Assembly: GCA_965279085.1 (NCBI GenBank)
Contig: OZ257149.1
Location: 2,356,001 to 2,420,000, forward strand
Reading direction: 5' to 3'
Length of the DNA: 64,000 nt
Origin: UBA7672 sp965279085
GTDB taxonomy: Bacteria; Pseudomonadota; Alphaproteobacteria; Caulobacterales; Hyphomonadaceae
Below, in pieces: positions 8,470 through 17,127 of this stretch. The notes beneath the pieces are model-generated. The model saw only the letters and a list, made by a program, of their open reading frames with translations, did not search any database and was not told the DNA's origin. Made by a program: the position numbers and the translations under genes. Position 1 is the first letter of the stretch; each line of letters starts with the position of its first letter.

Positions 8470-9747
8470 TCAGGCCGCGGGTGTGACAGTCCACGGCAGC
8501 GCCATGCGCAGAAGGCCGTTGCGCTGGCTCTGCAGCATGCCGCCGATGCTGTCACCCGCGATCTCGACCGAGAACGCCATGGCGCGCGCGACGTCGAAAT
8601 TCATCTGCACGCCCGGGATGTCCGAATTGCAGGTCAGATAGAACCGGCCGGAATTGAGGAAGTGAGCGGGCAGCGTGCAGCGGCTGAAATAGCGGCCGGG
8701 CTTGCGCTCGTATTCGGGCGAATAGGAATCGAGATCCTTGGTGGAAAGAATGATCTCTCCTTCCCGGCCAAGCAGGAGAAGGCCGGTGCGCAGGCCTTTC
8801 GCGGGCTGCAGGATTTCGTACTCCATCTCGACCTCGATGGACTCGCTGGTCGAGAAATTGGTCGTCGAAATGCCGGCGGCCGAGCGCATGCGGAGGCCGT
8901 ACAACTTGATGTGGTCCGACCCGGGCGCATTGTCGGCGGTGAATTCCAGCGAGCCGGTGTCCGAGCCGCCGTCTGCCAGATAGTGAGCGACGATCTCGTT
9001 GGTGCGGCCGATCTCGCGCACGCGGCCGCGCTCCATCCAGATGGAGCGCGGGCAGAAATTCGCGATGGCGGACATGTTGTGCGAGACGAACACGACCGTG
9101 CGGCCCTGGCTGGCGACTTCGCCCATCTTGCCGAGGCAGCGCGCCTGGAATTTGGCGTCGCCGACGGCAAGCACTTCGTCGACGATCAGGATTTCCGGTT
9201 CGAGGTGTGCGGCAACCGCAAAGGCGAGGCGCGTGTACATGCCCGAGCTGTAGCGCTTGACCGGCGTGTCGATGAACTGTTCGATCTCCGCGAAGGCGAC
9301 GATCTCGTCGAACTTCCGGTCGATCTCCTTTTTCTTCATGCCGAGAATTGCGCCGTTGAGAAACGTGTTCTCGCGGCCCGTCAGTTCGCGGTCGAAGCCC
9401 ATGCCCACTTCGAGCAGAGAGCCGACGCGGCCACGCATCTCGACGCGGCCCCTTGTGGGCTCGGTGACGCGCGAGAGGACTTTGAGCAGCGTGCTCTTGC
9501 CCGCGCCGTTGCGGCCGATGACGCCGACAACATCGCCCTGCGCAACTTCGAACGACACATCGTCGAGCGCCTTGAACATGGGCAGTTGTTCGGCCTTGCC
9601 GCGCTTGAACACTGATGAAGCGCCGGCGACGATCGCCTGGCGCAGCGTCTCGTTGCGCTCGCGCGTTGCAGCGACCTTGTATTCCTTGGTCAGGTTCCGA
9701 ACGCGGATCGCCGGAGCCGATGCCTTCGAGGAGGAATCAAATGACAT
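8470..9747 (-). CDS. Polysaccharide ABC exporter ATPase, Wzt-like
   Basis: The nucleotide-binding domain (about residues 1-250) has Walker A GRNGAGKSTLLK, the signature YSSGMYTRLAFA and Walker B EILIVDEVLAVGD, all typical of the capsule/O-antigen/teichoic exporter class. The extra C-terminal region of about 150 residues resembles the Wzt substrate-recognition domain, which binds a modified non-reducing end of the glycan. It overlaps the permease gene by 11 bases. Acting with that permease it would move a finished polysaccharide across the inner membrane. Confidence 0.92.
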   Translation of the reverse strand: MSFDSSSKASAPAIRVRNLTKEYKVAATRERNETLRQAIVAGASSVFKRGKAEQLPMFKALDDVSFEVAQGDVVGVIGRNGAGKSTLLKVLSRVTEPTRGRVEMRGRVGSLLEVGMGFDRELTGRENTFLNGAILGMKKKEIDRKFDEIVAFAEIEQFIDTPVKRYSSGMYTRLAFAVAAHLEPEILIVDEVLAVGDAKFQARCLGKMGEVASQGRTVVFVSHNMSAIANFCPRSIWMERGRVREIGRTNEIVAHYLADGGSDTGSLEFTADNAPGSDHIKLYGLRMRSAAGISTTNFSTSESIEVEMEYEILQPAKGLRTGLLLLGREGEIILSTKDLDSYSPEYERKPGRYFSRCTLPAHFLNSGRFYLTCNSDIPGVQMNFDVARAMAFSVEIAGDSIGGMLQSQRNGLLRMALPWTVTPAA

Positions 9748-10612
9748 CGGCGAACGTCCGCTCGGTTGCCTTGAAGTAGATCAGGCCTGTCGGGAGCAGG
9801 ATCAAGATGGCGATCATGCCCATGCCGATCATCTCGAGGCTTGGGGGCGCGTCACCAAGAAGCGACCAGCGGAAGCCCTGGATGACGCCGACCATCGGGT
9901 TCAGCGCATAGAGCGTCTGCCATTCCACCGGCACCAGGCTGGCCGGATAGGCGATGGGCGAGGCGAACAGGCCGATCTGCACGAAGAACGGGATGATATG
10001 GCTAACGTCCCGGTAACGAACGTTGAGCGCCGAGAACCACAGGCCAAACGACATCGTCGCCGCGAAAGCCCATAGGAAGAAAATCGGCAACATCAGGACC
10101 GCAACACCCGGCACGACCTGAAACCAGACCATCATCGCAACCATAAGAGCGAACGCGATAAGAAAGTCGACAAGAGGCGTAATCGAAGCCGCAATCGGAA
10201 TAATCAGACGCGGAAAATAAACCTTCGCAATAAGATTAGCATCCTTCACCAGCCCCTGGCCCGTGCGCGCGACGGCCTGCGAGAAATAGGTCCACGGCAA
10301 GAGGCCGGCGAGCGCGAAGAGGACGTAAGGCGTATCGCCCGTCGGCACCTTGGCGACGCGCGCGAACACCAGCGAGAAGATCACCAGCGTCACGACGGGC
10401 TGGAGGACCGCCCAGCCGATGCCGAGCCCTGTCTGCTTGTAGCGCGTGGTGAGATCGCGCCAGACCATGAAGAAGACGAGCTCGCGATATTCCCAGATCG
10501 CACGGAAGTCGCCGTTGAACAGCTTGCCCTTGGCTTCCAGCACGACGATCGGCGGCTCATGCGCCGCCTGTGCGCGGCCAGGCCCGGAAGTGTTCGAATT
10601 TGAAACAGTCAC
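9737..10612 (-). CDS. Polysaccharide ABC exporter permease, Wzm-like (ABC-2 type)
   Basis: A 291-residue, six-helix membrane protein starting with GTG. The segment YRELVFFMVWRDLTTRYKQT and the following hydrophobic helices match the ABC-2 permeases of capsule and O-antigen export. It is the first gene of the minus-strand exporter run and overlaps the ATPase by 11 bases. Together the two form a pump for a complete, lipid-linked glycan. Confidence 0.92.
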   Translation of the reverse strand: MTVSNSNTSGPGRAQAAHEPPIVVLEAKGKLFNGDFRAIWEYRELVFFMVWRDLTTRYKQTGLGIGWAVLQPVVTLVIFSLVFARVAKVPTGDTPYVLFALAGLLPWTYFSQAVARTGQGLVKDANLIAKVYFPRLIIPIAASITPLVDFLIAFALMVAMMVWFQVVPGVAVLMLPIFFLWAFAATMSFGLWFSALNVRYRDVSHIIPFFVQIGLFASPIAYPASLVPVEWQTLYALNPMVGVIQGFRWSLLGDAPPSLEMIGMGMIAILILLPTGLIYFKATERTFADVI

Positions 10613-10983
10613 AGGCAGAATCCCGATTCAGGGGAGTCGACACCCCAAAGACGCGCGCGCATCGACCCATAGTGTATGGCGCAACAACCTTAATGTGCAG
10701 TGACACGCTGCGGCATGTCCTGAACAGGTTAGTGCGGCTCTGGAACCCTGCGCGGTAATGTTTGAGCAAGATTCATGCAATGTTGGTGAGCGTTACTGCG
10801 CTCGCACTGCCCACATTGGACATGGGCTTGCATGCGCAAACCGGTCAACTGGACGACCCGGCGGAGCGCCTGCTGAACATGAAAAATAAAGGTGCAGAGG
10901 CCACGGACACGGCAATGGGCACGTGTCCAGTTGCGCCTGCTCAAAGTGATGAACGCGGGCCGGCGCAGGGGACGAATACTCCC
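10613..10983. other. Divergent intergenic region and possible N-terminal extension
   Basis: This stretch separates the minus-strand exporter from the plus-strand pyruvyl transferase. The transferase frame stays open upstream to a TTG at 10762, with ATG codons at 10780, 10879 and 10915, but the encoded residues look unlike the family. It presumably holds the promoters for both directions. I see no other gene. Confidence 0.5.
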
Positions 10984-12177
10984 ATGCGAGCGGCTGCGCC
11001 ATTCGGCTTCTACGGCTTCGGCAACACAGGCGACGAAGGCACGTTGCAGGGATTCGCACGCCTGCTCGAAGGCAGTGGCCGGCCTTTCCGGGTAACAATG
11101 GCGTCGCAGAACCCGAAACACACACGGCGTGTCGAGCCAGCATTTCTTTACCACCAGTATCACGGGCACATCGGCAAGCTCTGGCCGCGCGTCGCCGCGC
11201 ACATGGCCGACGCCTACGTCTTCGCTGGCGGCACGCCGATCCAGGACGGACTTGGCGACTGGCCGCTTTCCGCCGTTGCGCCGATGGTCGAGCATGGCAA
11301 TCGCTGGGGCAAATCCAGCGTCTTCGTGGGCATCGGCGTCGAAGGCCTCGCACGCGAGAGCTCGCGCCAGATCATGCGCGAACGCATCATTCCCCTCACC
11401 GCTTTCTGGAGCGTTCGCAGCGAGCGTGACCGTGTCCGCCTGCTCGAGCTCGGCGCGCATCCGGACAAGGTGATCACCGCCGCCGACATGGCCTGGCTGC
11501 TGCCTCGCGCAGATCTCTCGTACGGCCGCAAAGTGCTTGGCGACGCTCTCAAGGACGGTAGGCCGTTGCTTGGCGTCAACATCAACGCCGAAACGGCGCT
11601 GCTGGCACGCTCTCCGAAATTCTTCGATCATCTAGCAGCCGCGCTCGATGCGCTGATCGAACAGCACAGGCTGCGCGTCGTGTTTCTCTTCAACGAAGTG
11701 CGCGAGGAGCCGACCTACGACCTCGCCGCGGGGCGCGAAGTGATCAAGCGCATGCGCCATCCGGAAGATGCCATGGTCACACCCAACACCTATCTGTCGC
11801 CGAAAGAGATGATGTCGCTGATCGGCTGCTGCGCGGCGACGATCACCACGCGCTACCATTTCTGCCTGTTCTCTGCGCTGCAGGGCGTGCCCTTCCTCGC
11901 CCTCACCCGCTCCGACAAGGTGAGCGACCTGTGCGCGGACCTGAACTGGAAACATGCCCTGATGCCCGAGGCGATCGAGCCCACGGCGGTGGCTGCATCG
12001 GCCGGCGAGCTGATCGAGAACCGCACCGCACTGGGCGCAAGCTTCGAGGCCCCCATCGAGGTGATGAGGGCAAGAGCGTGGAAAAACCTCGCCGCGCTCA
12101 AATTCCTGTCGAGACAACGAATTCGCCGATCCAGCTGGATACGGCAGGCATGGTCGAATATAGTAACGACTCGCTAG
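10984..12177 (+). CDS. Polysaccharide pyruvyl transferase family protein (CsaB-like)
   Basis: From ATG 10984 the product is 397 residues and begins FGFYGFGNTGDEGTLQGF, the glycine-rich opening of the pyruvyl-transferase family. Later come DAYVFAGGTPIQD, FVGIGVEG, SVRSERD and TTRYHFCLFSALQGVPFLA, all characteristic. The family transfers pyruvate from phosphoenolpyruvate to a sugar, forming a ketal on surface glycans. The start is uncertain because the frame is open further upstream. It heads a plus-strand run with a GT4 enzyme and the heptose guanylyltransferase. Confidence 0.85.
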   Translation: MRAAAPFGFYGFGNTGDEGTLQGFARLLEGSGRPFRVTMASQNPKHTRRVEPAFLYHQYHGHIGKLWPRVAAHMADAYVFAGGTPIQDGLGDWPLSAVAPMVEHGNRWGKSSVFVGIGVEGLARESSRQIMRERIIPLTAFWSVRSERDRVRLLELGAHPDKVITAADMAWLLPRADLSYGRKVLGDALKDGRPLLGVNINAETALLARSPKFFDHLAAALDALIEQHRLRVVFLFNEVREEPTYDLAAGREVIKRMRHPEDAMVTPNTYLSPKEMMSLIGCCAATITTRYHFCLFSALQGVPFLALTRSDKVSDLCADLNWKHALMPEAIEPTAVAASAGELIENRTALGASFEAPIEVMRARAWKNLAALKFLSRQRIRRSSWIRQAWSNIVTTR

Positions 12178-12190
12178 CAAACTCCGTCTC

Positions 12191-13447
12191 ATGTCATCGA
12201 AGCTTCAGAAACTCTTGGTGATCAGTGGCGTCTTTCCGCCCATGCCGATCGCCGAAGCCGATCACATCGCTCGCCTGTGCAGCGAGCTGGCGAAGCGCGG
12301 CTATGACATAGACCTGCTTACCAGCACACAAGGCAAAGCCGACATCGCATCTGGCTATCGCGTGCACGCGGTGATGCCGGGCTGGGACTGGTCGAGCCGG
12401 TCGCGCATCGCGAAGATGGCGCGCGAAATCAAGCCGGACATCGTTCTGATCTGGTATGTCGGCATGGCGTACGACTATCATCCGATGATCACCTTCGCGG
12501 CTTCGCAGCTGAAGGCTATCCTGCCCAAGGCGCAGATCGTGACGCAGGTGACGGCGCCGGTCGGATCGGACCCCCTGAAATTCCCGAAATCCACCCGCGC
12601 GCTACGCAAGGCCGTGTCGATCGCCGCCGGCACGCGCGACACCGATTTCTTCTACGGAACGCTGCTGCGCGACAGCGACCATGTGATCTTCATGGCCGAC
12701 TCGCACCTCCAGCAGCTGACCGGCGCCTATCCGCCCGTGGTGGCGAAATCATCGGTCGTGCCGCCGCCGCCCCTCATTCCGATGAGCCCCGCGACGGATG
12801 CATCGCGCAGCAAGGGCCGCGAGCTTCTCGGCGCAAACGACAGCACGCCGCTGTTCGCCTATTTCGGCCGCCTCTATCGCGGCAAGGGTCTCGAATATCT
12901 GCTTCAGGCATTCCAGGCCGTGCACGCCGACAATCCCGCCACGCGCCTCGCCATCATCGGTGGCCCCACGCCGCCGGCCTGGCATGGCGACACGTGGAGC
13001 GTGGATCAACTGCACGAACAGGCGCGCACGCTAAAGATCGATCACGCCGTCAGCTGGACAGGAGAATTCCCCTTCGACAGCGACATCGGGTCCGTTTATC
13101 TGCGCGCTGCGGATTTCGCTGTGCTGCCGTTCGACTGGGGCTCGGCGCTTAACAACAGCTCGCTTGCCGCCTGTGCCAGCCATGGCCTGCCTGTCATCAC
13201 GACACGCCGCGACATCGATGATCCCGACCTGATCGACGGCAAGAATGTGCTGCTGTGCCCACCGAAGGACGCGGCCGCGCTTGAAGCCGCCATGCGCCGC
13301 GTGCTTGCCGATCCATCGCTAACACAGCATCTGCGCGATGGCGCGAACGATCTCACACAGCGCCATTTCAGCTGGGCGACGTCTGTCGAGCGGACGGTCT
13401 CCGTATTTGCCGGCGCACGCGCCAAGAGCGTGCAGACGGTAGCGTGA
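12191..13447 (+). CDS. Glycosyltransferase family 4
   Basis: A 418-residue GT-B enzyme. The N-terminal domain opens LLVISGVFPPMPIAEADH; the C-terminal donor domain has YFGRLYRGKGLEYLL and IIGGP. The second-glutamate region is weaker than usual (PFDWGSALNNSSLAACASHGLPV). It starts 13 bases after the pyruvyl transferase, and its TGA overlaps the next ATG by one base (TGATG), so translation is probably coupled. Acceptor and donor are unknown. Confidence 0.87.
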   Translation: MSSKLQKLLVISGVFPPMPIAEADHIARLCSELAKRGYDIDLLTSTQGKADIASGYRVHAVMPGWDWSSRSRIAKMAREIKPDIVLIWYVGMAYDYHPMITFAASQLKAILPKAQIVTQVTAPVGSDPLKFPKSTRALRKAVSIAAGTRDTDFFYGTLLRDSDHVIFMADSHLQQLTGAYPPVVAKSSVVPPPPLIPMSPATDASRSKGRELLGANDSTPLFAYFGRLYRGKGLEYLLQAFQAVHADNPATRLAIIGGPTPPAWHGDTWSVDQLHEQARTLKIDHAVSWTGEFPFDSDIGSVYLRAADFAVLPFDWGSALNNSSLAACASHGLPVITTRRDIDDPDLIDGKNVLLCPPKDAAALEAAMRRVLADPSLTQHLRDGANDLTQRHFSWATSVERTVSVFAGARAKSVQTVA

Positions 13448-14649
13448 TGCGAGTCAAGCAGGCAATCTTTCTCGTCGGCGGGCGCGGCACGCGCCTTGGC
13501 GCGCTGTCGGCAAACACGCCGAAGCCGATGCAGGAGATCGCGCCAGGCGTGCGGTTTCTCGACGTGCTGCTGGAACACGCAGCGCGGCACGGGTTCACCG
13601 ACATCGTGCTGCTGGCAGGGCATCTCGGCGAGCAGATCGAGGCCGCTTACCACGGCAAGTCGATCTGGGACGCGAAAGTCCGCGTGCTGCGCGAACCGGA
13701 GCCGATGGGCACAGGCGGCGCGCTGAAACTGTTCGCGGGCGTGCTCGATCCGTCCTTCATCCTTTCGAACGGCGATTCATTCTTCGATTTCAACTTCCGC
13801 GCGCTGACCGCCGCGCCGCTTGAAGGTCTCGCCAGGCTTGCGCTGCGCCGCGTGGACGATGTCTCACGCTATGGCTCCGTCGCGGTCGCAGACGGCCGCG
13901 TGACCGCGTTCATCGAGAAGAACCCCGCCAACAATGGGTCCGGCCTCATCAATGGCGGCGCCTATTTCCTGCGCCGCGAGATCGTGGATCGGCTGAGCGC
14001 GCCCTGTTCGCTCGAAGTGGATGTCTTCCCGAAGCTGGTCGCGGAAGATCTGGTCGAAGGGCAGATTTTCGACGGCTATTTCCTCGACATCGGCCTACCG
14101 GAAACGCTGGCGCGGGCGAAGTCCGAAACCGCGGCGCGGCGTGTGAAGCCCACCGTCGTGTTCGACCGCGATGGAGTGCTCAACGTCGATACCGGCTACA
14201 CCCACAAGCCCGAGGATCTGGTCTGGCAACCTGGTGCGCGCGAAGCGATCCGGCTGCTCAATGATCGCGGCTACTATGTAATCGTCGCGACCAACCAGGC
14301 CGGCGTTGCACGCGGCTTCTATGGCGAGGACGCCATTCCGGTCTTCCACGCTCATATGCAGGACCAGCTGGCGGAAGCCGGCGCGCACATCGATGCGTTC
14401 TATCACTGCCCCTATCACAACGAGGGCAAGGTCGAGCGCTACACTGTGGCCGATCACCCGGACCGCAAGCCGAACCCGGGCATGATCCTGCGCGCCTTCA
14501 GCGAGTGGCCGGTCGACAAGTCGCGCACCTTCCTGATCGGCGATCGCGACAGTGATATCGAAGCAGCGCAGCGCGCCGGCATTCCAGGCCACCACTACAA
14601 GGGCGGCGATCTCGCGGCGCTGGTCCGCAAGCTGATTGGCGCCGGCTGA
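13447..14649 (+). CDS. Bifunctional heptose-1-phosphate guanylyltransferase / heptose-bisphosphate phosphatase fusion (HddC-GmhB type)
   Basis: Residues 1-230 form a sugar nucleotidyltransferase (GGRGTRLG at 11-18, KPMQEI, NGDSFFDFN). Residues 235-385 form a HAD phosphatase of the histidinol-phosphate/GmhB type (VVFDRDGVLN with Asp240/Asp242, ATNQAGVARG, CPYHNEG, RKPNPGM, IGDRDSD). In the GDP-D-glycero-alpha-D-manno-heptose pathway these two activities are normally separate proteins, HddC and GmhB; here one polypeptide could do both consecutive steps. I start at ATG 13447, three bases after an in-frame GTG. A HddA-like kinase gene about 2.5 kb away supports the heptose reading. Confidence 0.83.
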   Translation: MRVKQAIFLVGGRGTRLGALSANTPKPMQEIAPGVRFLDVLLEHAARHGFTDIVLLAGHLGEQIEAAYHGKSIWDAKVRVLREPEPMGTGGALKLFAGVLDPSFILSNGDSFFDFNFRALTAAPLEGLARLALRRVDDVSRYGSVAVADGRVTAFIEKNPANNGSGLINGGAYFLRREIVDRLSAPCSLEVDVFPKLVAEDLVEGQIFDGYFLDIGLPETLARAKSETAARRVKPTVVFDRDGVLNVDTGYTHKPEDLVWQPGAREAIRLLNDRGYYVIVATNQAGVARGFYGEDAIPVFHAHMQDQLAEAGAHIDAFYHCPYHNEGKVERYTVADHPDRKPNPGMILRAFSEWPVDKSRTFLIGDRDSDIEAAQRAGIPGHHYKGGDLAALVRKLIGAG

Positions 14650-14659
14650 TCGAAGAAGT

Positions 14660-16081
14660 CTAGCCCAGCACTTTCCGGAAGGCGCCGGCGAGGCGTTCGA
14701 CCGTCTGCTCGTTTACGCGGCGCGAGGTCGGCAGATTGACACCAGACTTCGAGAGCATCGTGCTGTTCGGACAGACGCGGGCATACTGGCGATAAGCCGG
14801 CATCGCCGACAGACCGTGGAAGAACGGCCGCAGGTCGATGTTGACCTCTTTGCACGCCGCGATCAGCGCCGGGCGCTTGTCCGCCGGCACGAGCGCGCAG
14901 GAGAACCAGGTCACTGGCTTCGCACGCGGCGACATTTCAGTCGGGAATTTAACGCCCGGAATATTGCCGAGCGCCTTCTCATACAGAGCGTGAACGCCCG
15001 AGCGCATGGCGAGCAGTTCGTCCATGCGCGCGATCTGAGCGACGCCGACGGAGGCCTGCAGGTTGGTCATGCGATAGTTGAAGCCGGGCTCGTCGTGCCA
15101 GTAGCGGCGCTCGGGCCGCATGCCGTGGTCGCGCAGCATGCGCATGCGCGCGGCGAGATCGGCGTTGTTGGTGAGGCAGATGCCGCCTTCGCCAGTCGTG
15201 ATGATCTTGTTGGCGAAGAAGGAAAAGCTGGCGACATCGGAGAACCAGCCGACCGGCTTGCCGTCATACATGGCGCCGTGTGCTTCGGCGGCGTCCTCGA
15301 TCACGAACAGGCCGTGCTTGTCGGCGAGCGCGCGGATCTCGGTCATTGGCGCCGGGCGGCCGAACACGTGCACCGGCATGATGGCGCGCGTGCGCGGCGT
15401 GATGGCCCGCTCGATCGCTTCGACCGAAACGCACCAGGTGTTGGGATCGACGTCGACCAGCACAGGCTTCGCGCCGGCATGGATGACGGTATTGGCGGAG
15501 GCGGCGAACGTCAGGTCCGGAACGATGACTTCGTCCCCTTCCCCGATGCCCATAGCGACCAGTGCGAGATGCAGCGAGACGGTGCCGTTCGACGTGGCGA
15601 CGCCGTGCTCCATGTTGCACTTGGCGGCGAACTCACGCTCGAACTGGCGGATGTAGTCGCCGGTCGAGGAAATCCAGGTCGACAGGAAAGCGTCGAGCAC
15701 GTTGCGCATTTCGCGATGCGTTAGGTCAGGCTCGGATACGGCGAGGAAAGGCTGGTTCGCCGAGTAGACGATGTTGGTGATGTGGCCGGCGGCGTCGACC
15801 ACCGGATCAATGCCCAACGGCTCGTTCGATGTGCCCCACGGACGCACGACCTCGCCCACTTTCACCGAGAACAGGTGGCCGCCCTTGGAAAGCGACTGGC
15901 GCATGTCGGCCAGCGTCGCGAAGCCGCGCATGGCGCCCGTCGCATCGGTGATGAAGACGAAGCCATAGCTGTTGTCGAGCGCCTTCTCGATGGCGACCCA
16001 GATCGATTCATCCGCTCCGCAGACAAACGGAGCAGCTTCCGGCGCAAGCGCGCGGACGGGAATGATGGCAGCCTGGCTCAT
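14660..16081 (-). CDS. DegT/DnrJ/EryC1 aminotransferase with N-terminal CBS-like domain
   Basis: The C-terminal part (about residues 120-473) is a PLP sugar aminotransferase: FEREFAAK, SNGTVSLHLAL, the IEDAAEAHGA stretch and Lys292 in FFANKIITTGEGG. The first 110 residues do not belong to that fold and look like a CBS regulatory module (GFVFITDATGAMRGFATLADMR), as found in some sugar nucleotidyltransferases. The enzyme should aminate a keto sugar nucleotide, similar to perosamine synthase. Its ATG overlaps the upstream kinase stop (ATGA). The CBS part may sense a nucleotide. Confidence 0.85.
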   Translation of the reverse strand: MSQAAIIPVRALAPEAAPFVCGADESIWVAIEKALDNSYGFVFITDATGAMRGFATLADMRQSLSKGGHLFSVKVGEVVRPWGTSNEPLGIDPVVDAAGHITNIVYSANQPFLAVSEPDLTHREMRNVLDAFLSTWISSTGDYIRQFEREFAAKCNMEHGVATSNGTVSLHLALVAMGIGEGDEVIVPDLTFAASANTVIHAGAKPVLVDVDPNTWCVSVEAIERAITPRTRAIMPVHVFGRPAPMTEIRALADKHGLFVIEDAAEAHGAMYDGKPVGWFSDVASFSFFANKIITTGEGGICLTNNADLAARMRMLRDHGMRPERRYWHDEPGFNYRMTNLQASVGVAQIARMDELLAMRSGVHALYEKALGNIPGVKFPTEMSPRAKPVTWFSCALVPADKRPALIAACKEVNIDLRPFFHGLSAMPAYRQYARVCPNSTMLSKSGVNLPTSRRVNEQTVERLAGAFRKVLG

Positions 16082-17118
16082 TTGGAAACCCTGGAGACAG
16101 CAGGAAGATAGTTGGACGTCAGTTCGGGGTTGTACAGCACGACCTGCGAACCGCCACGCTCCATCTGGAGCGGCACGTAGACCATGCCCTTCATCGCCTC
16201 GATCACCGCCGCACGGCGATTCTGGGGCACGTACATCAGGAGGAAACCGCCACCGCCGGCGCCGAGCAGCTTGCCGCCCAGCGCGCCGGCGCGCATCGCG
16301 CCCTCGTAACGTTCGTCGATCATCGCATTCGACACGGAGGCGTCGAGCGACCGTTTGGCCATCCAGGCGTGATGCAGCAGTTCGCCGAAATCGGAAACTG
16401 GCCGGCTTGGATCGGAGAGAATGCGTTCGCCTTCATCGACCATGTCGTAGATCGAGCGAAGCTCGGACGTCCGGTCGCCGAATTTCGCGACCTTCTTCTT
16501 CTCGACCTCGTCCGCGGAACGGGTGAAGCCCGTGAAGAACATCATCATCGAGGATTCGAGTTCGTTCCGTCGCGCCGCGCTGACCTGCACCGGGCGCACC
16601 TGGTACTGGCCGCCCGCTTCGAAATCGATGCGGTTGAATCCGCCATAGGCCGAGGCGATCTGGTCCTGGTAGCCGACCGTTTCCTTGAGCAGCTGCTGCT
16701 CGACGAAGATTGCTTCCTTGGCCAGCGCCTGCTTGGAGCTAAGCCGCTCTTTGTTGCCGAAATAGGCGTGCAGCAGCGAAACAGTGAAGGCGGACGACGA
16801 GCCGAGGCCCGACTTCGACGGCAGGTCGGCGTTGTAGATCACTTCCCAGCCGGTCTCCTCTTCCGCCGCGTAGTGCTTGAGAACCTCGCGAACGACCGGG
16901 TGCTGGATCTCGTTGATGGACTGGACTTCCTCCAGCATCCCCCAGGCGACGCGGTAGTTGAAATCGAAAACGGCCGGGAGGCGGCGCATCTGCACGTAGA
17001 TGTACTTGTCGATCGTCGTCGACAGCACGGCCCCGGGCTCACCCCTGTTGAGCCAGGCCGGATGGTCCGTGCCGCCGCCGAAGAAGGAGACGCGCAACGG
17101 GCTGCGGACGATGATCAT
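16078..17118 (-). CDS. GHMP-family sugar kinase, D-glycero-D-manno-heptose 7-phosphate kinase-like (HddA)
   Basis: A 346-residue GHMP kinase with the family opening IIVRSPLRVSFFGGGTDHP, the ATP loop PSKSGLGSSSAFTV and C-terminal GALGGKLLGAGGGGFLL. This combination is typical of HddA-like heptose 7-phosphate kinases and related fucokinase-type enzymes. HddA makes heptose 1,7-bisphosphate, the substrate for the phosphatase half of the fusion at 13447. It lies between an epimerase and the CBS-aminotransferase on the same strand. Substrate assignment is by family and neighbourhood only. Confidence 0.82.
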   Translation of the reverse strand: MIIVRSPLRVSFFGGGTDHPAWLNRGEPGAVLSTTIDKYIYVQMRRLPAVFDFNYRVAWGMLEEVQSINEIQHPVVREVLKHYAAEEETGWEVIYNADLPSKSGLGSSSAFTVSLLHAYFGNKERLSSKQALAKEAIFVEQQLLKETVGYQDQIASAYGGFNRIDFEAGGQYQVRPVQVSAARRNELESSMMMFFTGFTRSADEVEKKKVAKFGDRTSELRSIYDMVDEGERILSDPSRPVSDFGELLHHAWMAKRSLDASVSNAMIDERYEGAMRAGALGGKLLGAGGGGFLLMYVPQNRRAAVIEAMKGMVYVPLQMERGGSQVVLYNPELTSNYLPAVSRVSK

Positions 17119-17127
17119 CTCAAGCCC

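Noticed and set aside
10762..10983. Pyruvyl transferase starting at TTG 10762
   Set aside because: The additional 74 residues look unlike the family, whose conserved start is just after 10984; kept only as uncertainty.
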